DNA of 64,000 nucleotides from Actinomyces oricola (GTDB lineage Bacteria; Actinomycetota; Actinomycetes; Actinomycetales; Actinomycetaceae): NCBI RefSeq assembly GCF_004104015.1, contig NZ_RYFV01000005.1, positions 1 through 64,000 of the forward strand. The letters run 5' to 3'. The notes beneath the pieces are model-generated. The model saw only the letters and a list, made by a program, of their open reading frames with translations. It did not search any database and was not told the origin of the DNA. Below are positions 46,941 to 56,764 of this stretch, in pieces. The position numbers and the translations under genes are program-made. The stretch's first letter is position 1; every line of letters starts with the position of its first letter.

Positions 46941-49900
46941 TCAGCGCAAACAGCCGGGGCCCAGGAGCGCTTTAATGTCGGAGTAGAAGGCCGGAGAGGC
47001 CTCCACCCGCAGGGCCTTGTCCAGTTGGGTGCGGATCTCTCGGCCGGGGCTGGTCAAGTTCAGGCGCACTGTTGACATCCCCGGGTGCTTGACCAGCACC
47101 TCGCGCAGCCGCTCCACCAGGGGGCCGGTGCAGCGGTTGGTCGGCAGGCTAATGACCACCGCCTCGTGGGTGGCGCCGGAGACGTCCGGAATGGTCATCT
47201 CCTGGGCGTAGAGCGCCACCTGACCGTCACGCCGGTTGAGGCGCCCGCGCACCGTCACCACCGTGTCGGGGGCCAGCATGGTCGAGACCGTCTGGTACGT
47301 CGAGGGGAAGAACAAGGCCTCAATGGAGCCGCCCAGGTCCTCAATCTGGGCGATCGCCCACAGGTTGCCCTGCTTGGTGGTCTTGCGGGTCAGGGAGGTA
47401 ATGAGCCCGGCAATGGTGACCATGGTGCCGTCGGGGCGCTCCTCATCCTCAATGAGCTCGGAGATCTCGGTGTCGGCGAGCTTGCCGAGCACCCCCTCCA
47501 GGCCCAGCAGGGGGTGGTCGGAGACGTAGAGGCCGAGCATGTCGCGCTCGTAGGCGAGCTTGTCCTTCTTGTCCCACTCCGGCAGCGCGGGCACCTCGGA
47601 GGAGAAGACCGGCCCCGAGGAGAAGGGATCCTCCCCCGCACCCTCACCCATGAGGGAGGCGAAGAGGTCGAACTGCCCGGCGGCCTCATTGCGTTTGACG
47701 CCAATGATCTCATCGACGAAGTCCTCATGGCAGGCCTGGAGGGCCCGGCGGGTCTTGCCCAGGGAGTCGAAGGCGCCGGCCTTAATGAGGGAGTCAATGG
47801 TGCGCTTGTTGCACACCACCGCCGGGACCTTGTCCAAGAAGTCCTCAAAGCTGACGAACTCCCCCTCCTTCTGGCGGGCGGCCACAATCTCGTCGACCAC
47901 ATTGAGGCCCACATTGCGGATGGCGCTCAGCCCGAAGCGCACGTCGTCGCCGACGGCGGAGAACTGGGCGCGCGAAGCGTTGACATCGGGGGGCAGCACG
48001 GTGATCCCCATGTGCCGGCACTCGCCCAGGTAGACGGCGAGCTTGTCCTTGTTGTCCTTCTGGCTGGTCAGCAGTGCCGCCATGTACTCGGTGGGGTAGT
48101 GGGCCTTGAGGTAGGCGGTCCAGTAGGACACCACCCCGTAGGCGGCCGAGTGGGCCTTGTTGAAGGCGTACTTGGCGAAGGGGACTACGACGTCCCACAG
48201 GGTCTTGACGCTGTCCTTGGAGAAGCCATTGGCGACCATGCCGGCCTCGAACTCGACGTACATCGTGGCCAGGATGTCCATCTTCTTCTTGCCCATGGCC
48301 TTGCGCAGCGCGTCGGCCTTGCCCATGGTGAAGCCCGCCAGGTCGGTGGCGATCTTCATGACCTGCTCCTGGTAGACGATGAGGCCGTAGGTGGTGCCCA
48401 GGATGGGCTCCAGGGCCTCCTTGAGCTCGGGGTGGATGGGCACGATCTCCTGCTGGCCGTTCTTGCGCAGGGCGTAGTTCGTGTGGGAGTCCGCCCCCAT
48501 GGGGCCGGGGCGGTAGAGGGCGCCGACGGCGGAGATGTCCTCGAAGTTGTCGGGCCTCATCAGGCGCAGCAGGGTGCGCATGCCGCCGCCATCGAGTTGG
48601 AAGACGCCCAGGGTCTCACCGCGGGACAGCAGCTCATAGGTGGCCTTGTCGTCCAGGGGGACATTGTCGATATCAACGGCGGGCTTGCCGTTGGCCACGG
48701 CGTTGTCGAGGGCGTCGGAGATGACGGTGAGGTTGCGCAGCCCCAGGAAATCCATCTTGAGCAGGCCCAGGTGCTCGCAGGTGGGGTAGTCGAACTGGGT
48801 GATGAAGGCCCCGTCCTGGAGGCGCTGCATCATGGGGATAATGTCGGTGAGTTTCTCCGAGGACATGATGACCGCGCAGGCGTGGACGCCCCACTGACGG
48901 GTCATGCCCTCCAGCCCCTTGGCGAGTTCAACGATCTTCTGGGCGTCGGGGTCCTCGGCGTGGAGCTTGCGGAACTCCTCAGCCTCTCCGTAGCGCTCGT
49001 CGTCGGCGTTGAAGATGCCCTTGATGGTGATGTCCTTGCCCTGAACGGTGGGAGGCATGGCCTTGGTGAGGCGGTCGCCCACCGCGTAGGGGTAGCCCAT
49101 GACGCGACTGGAGTCCTTGAGGGACTGCTTGGCCTTAATGACGCCGTAGGTGACCACCTGGCTGACCCGGTCCGAGCCGTACTTCTTCTTGACGTACTCG
49201 ATGACCTCGTCGCGCCGGCGCTCGTCGAAGTCGACGTCGATGTCCGGCATGGAGATGCGCTCGGGGTTGAGGAAGCGCTCGAAGATGAGGCCGTGCTCCA
49301 GGGGGTTGAGCTCGGTAATGCCCATGGCGTAGGCCACCATGGAGCCGGCGCCGCTCCCGCGGCCCGGTCCCACGCGGATGCCCTGGCGCTTGGCCCAGTT
49401 AATGTAGTCGGCCACCACCAGGAAGTAGCCGGGGAACCCCATCGCGGTAATGACGCCAATCTCATACTCGGCCTGCTTGCGGCAGTCCTCGGGGATGGAG
49501 CCGTTAAAGCGCCGCTCCATACCGCGCCAGCACTCGGCCACGAACCAGGAGTCCATGGTCTCGCCCTCGGGCACGGGGAAGATCGGCATGAAGGAGGCGC
49601 CCTCATCGACGGTGGAGAAGGAGACGTTGCACTGTTCGGCCACCAAGAGGGTGTTGTCGCAGGCCTGCGGCAGATCCTTGAACAGGCGGCGCATTTCCGA
49701 GCCCGGGCGCAGGTAGTAGGTGTCCCCGTCGAACTTGAAGCGGTCGGGGTCGGAGAGCACCGAGCCGGAGTTAATGCACAGCATGGCGTCCTGGACGGTG
49801 CGGTCCTCGGGGCGCACGTAATGGGAGTCGTTGGTGGCCAGCAGGGGCGCCCCCAGCTCCTCGGCCAGGCGCAGCAGATCCTTGGTGACGCGCCGCTCGA

Positions 49901-50531
49901 TCTCCAAGCCGTGGTCCATGAGCTCGACGTAGAAGAACTCGCGCCCGAAGATGTCCTGCAGTTCGGCGGCGCAGCGTCGCGCCTCCTCCCACTGGCCCAG
50001 GCGCAGACGGGTCTGGACCTCCGAAGAGGGGCAGCCGGTGGTCCCAATGAGCCCAGCGGCGTAGCGGCTCATGAGCTCGCGGTCCATGCGCGGCGCCTTG
50101 CCCCACTGACCCTCCAGGGAGGCCAGGGAGTCCATGCGCATAAGGTTGTGCAGGCCTTCATTGTCGCGTGCCAGCAGGGTCATGTGGGTGTAGGAGCCGC
50201 GAGCCGACACGTCGTCGGAGCGCTGGGACTCGTCCCCCCAGAAGACGCGGGTCTTATCGAAGCGGGAGGTGCCCGGGGTCAGATAGGCCTCGACGCCAAT
50301 GATCGGCTTAATCCCAGCGGCGCGGGCCGCGGCGTAGAACTCGTAGACGCCGAACATGTAGCCGTGGTCGGTAATGGCCAGGGCCGGCTGGCCCAGTCGC
50401 TTGGCCTCGGCGACGTAGTCCTTGATCTTGCCCGCGCCGTCGAGCATGGAGTAGTCGGTGTGGACATGCAGGTGGACGAAGTCGTCTTTGGGCGCCGGCT
50501 CCCGGGTCGCCTCGCTGCTCGTATCCGCCAT
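46941..50531 (-). CDS. dnaE: DNA polymerase III alpha subunit
   Basis: The 1196-aa replicative polymerase has an N-terminal PHP domain (FVHLHVHTDYSMLDGAGKIK, with metal-type HxH), GPGRGSGAGSMVAYAMGITE, catalytic aspartates in MPDIDVDFDERRRDEVIEYV, palm/fingers regions (GVHACAVIMSS, ALRKAMGKKK, FNKAHSAAYG) and a late OB fold (TMVTIAGLITSLTRKTTKQG). The length is typical of DnaE1. The start is ATG 50531. Transcribed after the GNAT gene with an 87-bp gap. Confidence 0.98.
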   Translation of the reverse strand: MADTSSEATREPAPKDDFVHLHVHTDYSMLDGAGKIKDYVAEAKRLGQPALAITDHGYMFGVYEFYAAARAAGIKPIIGVEAYLTPGTSRFDKTRVFWGDESQRSDDVSARGSYTHMTLLARDNEGLHNLMRMDSLASLEGQWGKAPRMDRELMSRYAAGLIGTTGCPSSEVQTRLRLGQWEEARRCAAELQDIFGREFFYVELMDHGLEIERRVTKDLLRLAEELGAPLLATNDSHYVRPEDRTVQDAMLCINSGSVLSDPDRFKFDGDTYYLRPGSEMRRLFKDLPQACDNTLLVAEQCNVSFSTVDEGASFMPIFPVPEGETMDSWFVAECWRGMERRFNGSIPEDCRKQAEYEIGVITAMGFPGYFLVVADYINWAKRQGIRVGPGRGSGAGSMVAYAMGITELNPLEHGLIFERFLNPERISMPDIDVDFDERRRDEVIEYVKKKYGSDRVSQVVTYGVIKAKQSLKDSSRVMGYPYAVGDRLTKAMPPTVQGKDITIKGIFNADDERYGEAEEFRKLHAEDPDAQKIVELAKGLEGMTRQWGVHACAVIMSSEKLTDIIPMMQRLQDGAFITQFDYPTCEHLGLLKMDFLGLRNLTVISDALDNAVANGKPAVDIDNVPLDDKATYELLSRGETLGVFQLDGGGMRTLLRLMRPDNFEDISAVGALYRPGPMGADSHTNYALRKNGQQEIVPIHPELKEALEPILGTTYGLIVYQEQVMKIATDLAGFTMGKADALRKAMGKKKMDILATMYVEFEAGMVANGFSKDSVKTLWDVVVPFAKYAFNKAHSAAYGVVSYWTAYLKAHYPTEYMAALLTSQKDNKDKLAVYLGECRHMGITVLPPDVNASRAQFSAVGDDVRFGLSAIRNVGLNVVDEIVAARQKEGEFVSFEDFLDKVPAVVCNKRTIDSLIKAGAFDSLGKTRRALQACHEDFVDEIIGVKRNEAAGQFDLFASLMGEGAGEDPFSSGPVFSSEVPALPEWDKKDKLAYERDMLGLYVSDHPLLGLEGVLGKLADTEISELIEDEERPDGTMVTIAGLITSLTRKTTKQGNLWAIAQIEDLGGSIEALFFPSTYQTVSTMLAPDTVVTVRGRLNRRDGQVALYAQEMTIPDVSGATHEAVVISLPTNRCTGPLVERLREVLVKHPGMSTVRLNLTSPGREIRTQLDKALRVEASPAFYSDIKALLGPGCLR

Positions 50532-50618
50532 GGGCCCATCCTAGGTCGATGCGCGGCCCGCCCCTCGGCCCTGGCGCCCACGGCGAGCCCCTGAGCGGGC
50601 ACCATTGCGCGTCGGATG

Positions 50619-51230
50619 TCAGCGAGTCAGGGTGCGGACCATGTCCTGGTGGGCAATGCCGGCGTCGAGGTAGGACACGCCTGTGAGGACCTGGTACCCG
50701 CAGCGCTCATAGAAGCCCATGGCCTGCTCCTGGGCGGACAGGATGACGGCGACCCCCGGCGTCCCGGGCGCCACGCCGGCCCGGGCCGCATCCTGAGCCT
50801 TCAGGGGCGCGGCGGCGTATTCCAGGGCGGAAGCCTCCAGAACCGCCACTAACCGGGCCCCCAGACCCGTCCCCCGGGCGACGCAGCGCACGGCCAGGCG
50901 CCCCAGGTGCACCTGTCCCCGGTGGTGGGGATCAAGCAGAAGGCGCCCGGCACCCAGGGGCGTGGAGTCGGCACCGCGCGCCAGGACGTGGATGGTCGTG
51001 GGAGCGTCGTCGCGGGCGTCAACCTCCTGAATGAAAGGGACCTGCTGCTCGGCCACGAAGACCTCCAGGCGCACGTCGGCCACGGCGTGACGCATCCGGT
51101 CGGCGCGCGGCCCGAGGGCGTCCCCGGGCAGAACCTCGAAGTCAATGGGTTCAGCGACTCTCGTGGCCGGGGCGATAATGAGACGAGGCGGCCCGGGGCG
51201 GGTGGCGGCGGAGGCCTGGGGCTGGCTCAC
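50619..51230 (-). CDS. GNAT-family N-acetyltransferase
   Basis: This 203-aa acetyltransferase has RHAVADVRLEVFVAEQQVPF at about 65-85, LGAGRLLLDPH, the acetyl-CoA loop LAVRCVARGTGLGARLV (R/Q-x-x-G-x-G/A) and AMGFYERCGYQVLTG. GTG 51230 is chosen because AAAGGAG (minus strand) lies eight bases upstream; the frame open to 51368 lacks this. The product resembles YjcF/ElaA-type GNATs. It sits between the rluD-like gene and dnaE. The acceptor is unknown. Confidence 0.85.
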   Translation of the reverse strand: MSQPQASAATRPGPPRLIIAPATRVAEPIDFEVLPGDALGPRADRMRHAVADVRLEVFVAEQQVPFIQEVDARDDAPTTIHVLARGADSTPLGAGRLLLDPHHRGQVHLGRLAVRCVARGTGLGARLVAVLEASALEYAAAPLKAQDAARAGVAPGTPGVAVILSAQEQAMGFYERCGYQVLTGVSYLDAGIAHQDMVRTLTR

Positions 51231-51298
51231 GACCGGTCTCCTTTCAGTGGTGGTCGGCGGTGGGGCCACCGGCTCCTCGCCGCCCGGGGGGCGGATTC

Positions 51299-52219
51299 TC
51301 AGGTCAAGCGCAGAATATCCAGGGCGTGGCGGAGGTCCTGGGGGTAGTCGGAGGTGAACACCATCCACTCACCGGTCGTGGGGTGAGCCAGACCGAGTTC
51401 GCGGGCGTGGAGCCACTGGCGGGTCAGCCCCGTGCGTGCGCTCAGCGCGGGGTCGGCCCCGTAGGTGGTGTCCCCCACGCAGGGGTGGCCGACGGCGGCC
51501 ATGTGGACACGGATCTGGTGGGTCCTGCCGGTCTCGGGGCGCACCTGGGCCAGGCAGGCGCCGGGCATGACCTCCATGACGTCGTAGTGGGTGATGGACT
51601 CCCTGGCGCCGTCAATGATCGCCATCTTCCACTCCCGACCCGGGTGGCGTCCGATGGGGGCGTCAATGGTTCCCCAGGAGGGGTCGAGGTGGCCCTGGAC
51701 GAGGGCGTGGTAAACCTTGTCCACCGTGTGGTCGCGGAAGGCCCGCTTGAGCACCGAGTAGGCGCGCTCGCCCTTGGCGACGATCATGACGCCGGAGGTG
51801 CCCACGTCCAAGCGTGAAACGATGCCCTGGCGCTCGGCGGCCCCTGAGGTGGCCACGCGCACCTTCATGGCGGCCAGCGCCCCGAGGACGTCGGGCCCCT
51901 CCCAGCCCATTGAGGGATGGGCGGCCACGCCGGGGGGCTTGTCGACGACGACAATATCGTCATCCTCGTAGAGGATGCCCATGCCCTCCACTGGGGTGGC
52001 GACCGGCTCGGCGGGCCGGGGCTCGGGCAAATCGATCTCCAGGAGGGAACCCACAGTCAGCCGCTCGGACTTCGCTACGGGAGCACCGTGCAGGAGCACT
52101 CCGCCACTGATGCACAGTTCACCCGCCCTGGAGCGCGACAAACCGGTCATGCGGGCCACGGCCACATCGACCCGCTCCCCCGCCAGGCCCTCGGGCACGG
52201 GCAGCATCCTCAGGCTCAC
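51299..52219 (-). CDS. rluD: RluA-family pseudouridine synthase (RluD-like)
   Basis: The 306-aa enzyme has an N-terminal S4 domain ([20 protein letters not shown]) and a catalytic domain with [30 protein letters not shown] (catalytic Asp in RLD), [11 protein letters not shown] and [20 protein letters not shown]. It converts uridines of 23S rRNA; RluD is the best guess from the S4 domain and the lspA linkage. GTG start, overlapping the lspA stop by 4 bp. Confidence 0.93.
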   Translation of the reverse strand: MSLRMLPVPEGLAGERVDVAVARMTGLSRSRAGELCISGGVLLHGAPVAKSERLTVGSLLEIDLPEPRPAEPVATPVEGMGILYEDDDIVVVDKPPGVAAHPSMGWEGPDVLGALAAMKVRVATSGAAERQGIVSRLDVGTSGVMIVAKGERAYSVLKRAFRDHTVDKVYHALVQGHLDPSWGTIDAPIGRHPGREWKMAIIDGARESITHYDVMEVMPGACLAQVRPETGRTHQIRVHMAAVGHPCVGDTTYGADPALSARTGLTRQWLHARELGLAHPTTGEWMVFTSDYPQDLRHALDILRLT

Positions 52220-52896
52220 ACGCTCTCCCCGAGGGCGGCTCCGTCTTGAGGCCGGGCTCCTCCTCGCGGTTCGGCCTCCCCCAGTGCACGACGCGCGGCC
52301 TCCTCGCCCGTGGCCGCTTCCTCCCCCGCCCGGGTGCCGTCAAGCTCCAGCCCCATGAAGGTCAGGACGATGATTGCGCCGGCGGCGCCGACAATAGCTA
52401 TGTCGGCGACATTGCCCACGAACAGACCGCCGTAGTCAATAAAGTCCACGACGTGGCCCCTGAACACCCCGGGCGCCCTGACCAGTCTGTCAATGAGGTT
52501 GCCCACGGCCCCGCCCAGGACCAGCCCTAGAGTTACCGCCCAGCGATATGAGCGCATGCGCCCCAGTGTGCGAATGACAATGACCGAGACCACAACAGCC
52601 ACGAGGGTAAAAACCCACGTCTGACCAGTGGCGAAGGAAAATGCGGCTCCGGGATTGTGAACTAGGACTAGTCCTAACCATGAACCAACCAGGTCGATGC
52701 GTTGGCCCTCACTCAGGACTGAGGAGGCCCACGCCTTCGTGGCCTGGTCGAGCACGACCACTGCCAGGGCAACACTGACCAGGACAATGGCTGGTTTCTC
52801 GGGTAGGCCCAAACGAACGCGTGCTGGGCCCGCGGCGCGACGGCCCCTGCGCAACGGTGCGCCCTGGGGCGGAGTTGAGGTCATAGATCCTTCCAA
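52216..52896 (-). CDS. lspA: Lipoprotein signal peptidase II
   Basis: This 226-aa membrane aspartyl protease removes lipoprotein signal peptides. Four TM helices are visible, with [51 protein letters not shown] (first Asp) and [20 protein letters not shown] (second Asp). The C-terminal tail of about 40 charged residues is longer than usual. ATG 52884 (MTSTPPQ) is an alternative to 52896. Its likely clients in the window include the lipoprotein at 41979-43553. Confidence 0.95.
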   Translation of the reverse strand: MEGSMTSTPPQGAPLRRGRRAAGPARVRLGLPEKPAIVLVSVALAVVVLDQATKAWASSVLSEGQRIDLVGSWLGLVLVHNPGAAFSFATGQTWVFTLVAVVVSVIVIRTLGRMRSYRWAVTLGLVLGGAVGNLIDRLVRAPGVFRGHVVDFIDYGGLFVGNVADIAIVGAAGAIIVLTFMGLELDGTRAGEEAATGEEAARRALGEAEPRGGARPQDGAALGESV

Positions 52897-53012
52897 CGAT
52901 GCTCTGCGGCACGCCTCGAGGGCGGCGACCCGGTCGAGTCACCGCCCTCACAAGAGGCCGGGAACGTGATCCGGAGCCTTCCGGCTGCCGCTTCCTCAGA
53001 GACTTGGACGCC

Positions 53013-53603
53013 TCACAAGGTTGGCACGGACTGGTCAGCGCTGTCCTCGACGTTGGACAAGAGGTTCTGCAGGTAGCTCTTGAGACGAGTGCGGTAGTCG
53101 TTCTCGAAGCGGCGCAGCTCGTCGATCTTGTGCTCCAGGCCGGAGCGCTCCTTCTCGAGCTGGGCCAGGGTGCGGTTGCGCTGGTCCTCGGCCTCGCGGA
53201 CGATCTGCTCCCCGGTGTTGCGGGCCTCCGCGATAATGCGGTCGCCCTCGGCCTTGCCATTGGCAACGTGCTCGTCGTGCAGTCGCTGAGCGAGCTCGAG
53301 CATGCCGGAGGCGGCAACAGGAGTGTCGCCGTCCGCGGGCATAGCCATGGACGGCGACTGAACAACTGGGGCGGCAGGAGCCACCGGCTCTTGGATGGGG
53401 CCACCACCGCGGCCGAGTTCTGCCACACGGCGGTTGGCTGCCTCGAGCTTGGCCTTGAGGTCGGCATTCTCAGCCTCGAGCTGCCGCATGGCCTCGACCA
53501 CCTCGTCGAGGAACTCGTCGACCTCGTCCTGCTCGTAGCCCTCGCGGAACTTGGTCGCCTGGAACTTCTTGTTGAGGACGTCGTCTGCGGTCAGCAGCGT
53601 CAT
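53013..53603 (-). CDS. wag31: DivIVA/Wag31 polar growth protein
   Basis: The 196-aa coiled-coil protein marks negative membrane curvature and recruits the polar cell-wall machinery in actinobacteria. The N-terminal DivIVA domain LLTADDVLNKKFQATKFREG, then YEQDEVDEFLDEVVEAMRQL, is followed by a Pro-rich linker (about 75-95) and a long coiled coil (ELAQRLHDEHVANGKAEGDR and onward). ATG 53603 has an AGGTG ribosome-binding site; GTG 53612 is possible. A promoter-like element with a dyad is upstream. Confidence 0.95.
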   Translation of the reverse strand: MTLLTADDVLNKKFQATKFREGYEQDEVDEFLDEVVEAMRQLEAENADLKAKLEAANRRVAELGRGGGPIQEPVAPAAPVVQSPSMAMPADGDTPVAASGMLELAQRLHDEHVANGKAEGDRIIAEARNTGEQIVREAEDQRNRTLAQLEKERSGLEHKIDELRRFENDYRTRLKSYLQNLLSNVEDSADQSVPTL

Positions 53604-53673
53604 GGTCGTCACCTCAGGTGTCGTTTCGGAAGATTGTCACGAGCACCGGACACACCCGGTTACTCATGCGAAC

Positions 53674-53701
53674 AGACTACCTGAACTGGAGGTTCAGGCA
53701 A
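53674..53701 (-). promoter_or_regulatory. Candidate wag31 promoter with a dyad in the spacer
   Basis: On the minus strand TTGCCT (53696-53701) and TAGTCT (53674-53679) are spaced 16 bp. Between them lies CCTGAAC-TGGAG-GTTCAGG (53680-53698, plus strand), a perfect 7-bp dyad. It would put a transcript start about 65 bp before the wag31 ATG. An operator in the spacer is plausible. Confidence 0.4.
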
Positions 53702-53777
53702 TGTGGGATACGTTGATTCAGAGGTTGGATACATCTCACGGCCGCAAGGGAGCGGGCATACGGCGCTCAGTGAGAAA

Positions 53778-54074
53778 TCACACAAGTATCCACAGGACGC
53801 TCTGAATGACAAGAATTCCGAAGAAGAGAGCCAGGAAACTCAGGTCGACCCCCACGCCTCCCAGGCGCAGAACGGGAACCACCTGACGCAGCCGACGCAG
53901 TGGCGGGTCGGTGAGTCCGTAGACCACGTTGGCCAGTACCAGGACGATCCCCCGAGGGCGCCAGGAGCGGGCGAAGACCTGCACCCAGTCCAGCACCACC
54001 CGCACCACGAGGATGAACATGTAGAGGTCCAGGAGGCTGGAGACAATCGAGATGATCGGCACAATCGGACTCAC
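53778..54074 (-). CDS. YggT-family membrane protein
   Basis: The 98-aa protein has two to three hydrophobic segments (IVSSLLDLYMFILVVRVVLD, LVLANVVYGLTDPPLRRLRQ and DLSFLALFFGILVIQSVLW). The T-D-P-x-x-R-x-x-R motif is diagnostic. It is conserved between sepF and divIVA and is thought to help cell-division or membrane organisation. The start is 15 bp after the sepF stop. Confidence 0.9.
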   Translation of the reverse strand: MSPIVPIISIVSSLLDLYMFILVVRVVLDWVQVFARSWRPRGIVLVLANVVYGLTDPPLRRLRQVVPVLRLGGVGVDLSFLALFFGILVIQSVLWILV

Positions 54075-54089
54075 CGGTTCCGGCCCCGC

Positions 54090-54548
54090 TCAGCTCTGGT
54101 TGAAGAGGCGGCCGTGCGCTGGGGTGTCGGTCTCACCCCCATCGATCTCGACGCTGGCCGGGGTCAGCAGGAAGACGCGGGGGGTGACGCGCTCAATAGC
54201 CCCGTGCAGTCCGAAGACCAGGCCCGCGGAGAAGTCGACCATGCGGCGGGCGTCAGACTCATTCATGCCGGTGAGGTTGACGATTACCGGCACGCCGTCG
54301 CGGAAGGACTCACCAATGACGCGGGCCTCGTTGTAGGTCGAGGGGTGGACCGTCACAATGCGACGCAGGTCCGGCGCCGAGGTGGGCTCGGGCTCCTCAG
54401 CGGCCTCGTAACTGGAGGAGTAGTCCTCCGGCTCCTCGGTCTCAGTGAAGGCGTAATCCTGCTCAGGCAGGTCGTAGGCAGCCTCGTACGGGTTCTCCGC
54501 CGGCTCGGAGTAGCCGAGGAAGGACGTCATCTTGCGCAACGCGCTCAT
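54090..54548 (-). CDS. sepF: Cell division protein SepF
   Basis: The 152-aa FtsZ-binding membrane anchor replaces FtsA in actinobacteria. The N-terminal amphipathic helix is [13 protein letters not shown]. An acidic linker follows, then the SepF core [56 protein letters not shown] and [14 protein letters not shown] 54548 has AAGGAG 8 bases upstream, deciding against 54581. Confidence 0.96.
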   Translation of the reverse strand: MSALRKMTSFLGYSEPAENPYEAAYDLPEQDYAFTETEEPEDYSSSYEAAEEPEPTSAPDLRRIVTVHPSTYNEARVIGESFRDGVPVIVNLTGMNESDARRMVDFSAGLVFGLHGAIERVTPRVFLLTPASVEIDGGETDTPAHGRLFNQS

Positions 54549-54623
54549 GGGTTCGCTCCTTGTCCGTCGGGACCTTCGCATCCCGGACAGAACGACGGTA
54601 TCGGCACACTGGGCCGCGACTGC

Positions 54624-55478
54624 TCATTGGCCGCGGCGTGTCACGCTGGAGGCGCCGGCTTGACCGCCCGCGGTTCGGCCGGCAATGGCGACGCCTGCGA
54701 TTCGGCCGGTGGCCCCTTGGCGCCGGTAGGAGAAGAAACGCTCGTCCTCGGCGGTGCACCAGTGGCCCGGGTGCATGTGCCCAACCCCGGCCCGCTCGAG
54801 TTGGGCGTGAACTCCTGCCGCGACGTCAATGGCCGGGGTGCCCCATCGACTGGTGGCGCGGCAGGCGGGCTCTACTGCCGCGGCCTGCTGCGCCATGTCC
54901 TCAGACACTTCGTAACAGTTCCCACAGATGCTGGGGCCGGTGGCGGCCCACAGGTCGGAGGGGTCGGCGCCGGCCGCGACCAGGGCGGCCACGGCGGCCG
55001 TCACCACCCCGTCGAGCATGCCGCGCCTGCCGGCGTGGACGGCGGCCACTAGTGTGCCCTGGCTTGTGGCCAGGAGTAGGGGTACGCAGTCGGCCACCAG
55101 GACTCCGACGGCCCGGGCTGAGGTCCCGCGCCCATGAGGGCCGCACTGGTTGCGGGTGTCCAGGATCAGGGCGTCCGCGGTGGGCGCTTGGCCCAACTGG
55201 GCCCGGGCCACGAGTGCGGAGTGCACCTGGTTCATCCAGGCGATGGCGCCTGGAGCCGCGGAGCCCGGGGCGGCGAGCCCGAGCCCCTCCTCCAGGGCGC
55301 GCCGGTTGGCCTGGACCGCCTCGGGGCGGTCCCCCACGTGGGCGGCGAGGTTAAAACCGGAGTAGGGGTCCCCGATCGAATCGGTCCCGCCCGGGGGCCG
55401 ACCGCCCCGTGCGCCGCGGGTAGTGAAGTACCCGCGGGCGCCAGGACCCAGTTCGGCCTGAAGCAGGTCGGGGCGCAT
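54624..55478 (-). CDS. pgeF: Peptidoglycan editing factor PgeF (laccase-domain family)
   Basis: The 284-aa DUF152/PgeF protein prevents wrong residues entering the muropeptide stem. Family features are the metal-type motif AVHAGRRGMLDGVV, PSICGNCYEVSEDM (Cys-x-x-Cys), VADCVPLLL, MNQVHSALV and ERFFSYRRQG. The ATG overlaps the ftsZ stop (TAATG). The position between ftsZ and sepF is standard for actinobacteria. Confidence 0.94.
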   Translation of the reverse strand: MRPDLLQAELGPGARGYFTTRGARGGRPPGGTDSIGDPYSGFNLAAHVGDRPEAVQANRRALEEGLGLAAPGSAAPGAIAWMNQVHSALVARAQLGQAPTADALILDTRNQCGPHGRGTSARAVGVLVADCVPLLLATSQGTLVAAVHAGRRGMLDGVVTAAVAALVAAGADPSDLWAATGPSICGNCYEVSEDMAQQAAAVEPACRATSRWGTPAIDVAAGVHAQLERAGVGHMHPGHWCTAEDERFFSYRRQGATGRIAGVAIAGRTAGGQAGASSVTRRGQ

Positions 55479-56764
55479 TAGCGCAGAAAATCAGGCAGGT
55501 CGATCTCGTCGGGCTCGACGTCGGCGCCGAATACCGGGGGAACCTCCAGTTCGACAGGGGCGTCGGCAGCGCTTTCGTCGACGTAGGCCGGGATTTCCCC
55601 GGTGGAGATGGACACCGGCAAGGGCGCCGGGATGACCGGCGCGGGCTCGGGACTCGGGACGCTGGTGACCGGGGAGGTCAGCGGCCGCAGGACCGGGCTG
55701 TCGGCGACGTGGGCGCCACGAGTCGGGCTGGGGGTTGCCGCGGTGGGCGCCGGGGCGGGGCTCTTGGCGTGCCGGGAGGTCTGCTGAAGAGCGGCGTCCA
55801 GACCACCGGTGACAGTGGGCTCGTCGTCGAAGCCTGCGGCGATCACGGTGACGCGGACCTCGTCGCCCAGGGCGCCGTCGACCACGTTGCCGAAGATGAT
55901 ATTGGCCTCGGGGTGGACCGCCTCGCGCACCAGGTTGGCGGCCTCGCTGATCTCGAACAGGCCCAGGTCCGAGCCGCCCTGGAAGAAGATGAGCACGCCA
56001 TGGGCCCCGTCAATGGAGGACTCCAGCAGCGGGGAGGCGATGGCCTGCTCGGTGGCGGTCAGGGCGCGGTCGGAGCCGGTGGCCGAGCCAATACCCATGA
56101 GCGCGCTGCCGGCGTCCTGCATAACGGATTTGACATCATTGAAGTCGACGTTAATGAGGCCGGGGGTGGTGATGAGCTCGGTAATGCCCTGAACACCTTG
56201 GAGGAGGACTTGGTCGGCCTGTTTAAAAGCGTCGACCACGGAGATATTCCGGTCGGCAATCTGAAGGAGACGATCGTTGGGGATGACAATGAGGGTGTCG
56301 ACCTCGGCGCGCAGGTTCTTGACGCCGTCCTCGGCCTGGGTGGCGCGGCGGCGTCCCTCGAAGGCGAAGGGACGAGTGACCACGCCAATGGTCAGGGCGC
56401 CGAGTTCGCGGGCGACGCGGGCGACCACCGGTGCGGCCCCGGTGCCGGTGCCGCCGCCCTCCCCGGCGGTCACGAAGACCATGTCCGCGCCCACAAGGGC
56501 CTCACGAATGTCGTCCTCGTGGTCCTCGGCGGCCTTGCGACCAATGCTCGGGTCGGCTCCAGCACCGAGCCCACGGGTCAGGTCGCGACCGACGTCGAGC
56601 TTGGTGTCGGCGTCGGACATGAGCAGGGCCTGCGCGTCAGTGTTAACGGCGATGAACTCGACACCGCGCAGGCCGGACTCAATCATCCGGTTAACGGCGT
56701 TGACGCCGCCGCCGCCGACGCCCACCACCTTAATAATTGCCTGGTAGTGCTGGGATTCCGCCAC
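55478..56764 (-). CDS. ftsZ: Cell division protein FtsZ
   Basis: This 428-aa tubulin-like GTPase forms the Z ring. Visible are [20 protein letters not shown], the tubulin signature [13 protein letters not shown] (about residue 105), NDRLLQI, and the T7-type region [15 protein letters not shown]-terminal variable linker rich in Pro/Ala is followed by the conserved tail [10 protein letters not shown], the site for SepF and FtsW binding. It has its own upstream region with promoter-like elements. Confidence 0.98.
   Translation of the reverse strand: MAESQHYQAIIKVVGVGGGGVNAVNRMIESGLRGVEFIAVNTDAQALLMSDADTKLDVGRDLTRGLGAGADPSIGRKAAEDHEDDIREALVGADMVFVTAGEGGGTGTGAAPVVARVARELGALTIGVVTRPFAFEGRRRATQAEDGVKNLRAEVDTLIVIPNDRLLQIADRNISVVDAFKQADQVLLQGVQGITELITTPGLINVDFNDVKSVMQDAGSALMGIGSATGSDRALTATEQAIASPLLESSIDGAHGVLIFFQGGSDLGLFEISEAANLVREAVHPEANIIFGNVVDGALGDEVRVTVIAAGFDDEPTVTGGLDAALQQTSRHAKSPAPAPTAATPSPTRGAHVADSPVLRPLTSPVTSVPSPEPAPVIPAPLPVSISTGEIPAYVDESAADAPVELEVPPVFGADVEPDEIDLPDFLR

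Noticed and set aside
47085-50594. 1169-aa open frame antisense to dnaE, and similar long open frames opposite rne, the antiporter and recQ genes
   Set aside because: They result from high GC at third codon positions. Their products are low-complexity His/Gly/Gln/Arg-rich with no family motifs, while the opposite strand encodes clear conserved proteins.
52899-53684. 261-aa plus-strand frame over wag31
   Set aside because: It is antisense to the clear DivIVA coding sequence, with Leu/Val/Gly-rich shadow composition and no recognisable domain.
53680-53698. Possible LexA/SOS box upstream of wag31
   Set aside because: The GAAC/GTTC halves are five bases apart; actinobacterial SOS boxes need four. 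It was kept only as an unidentified dyad.
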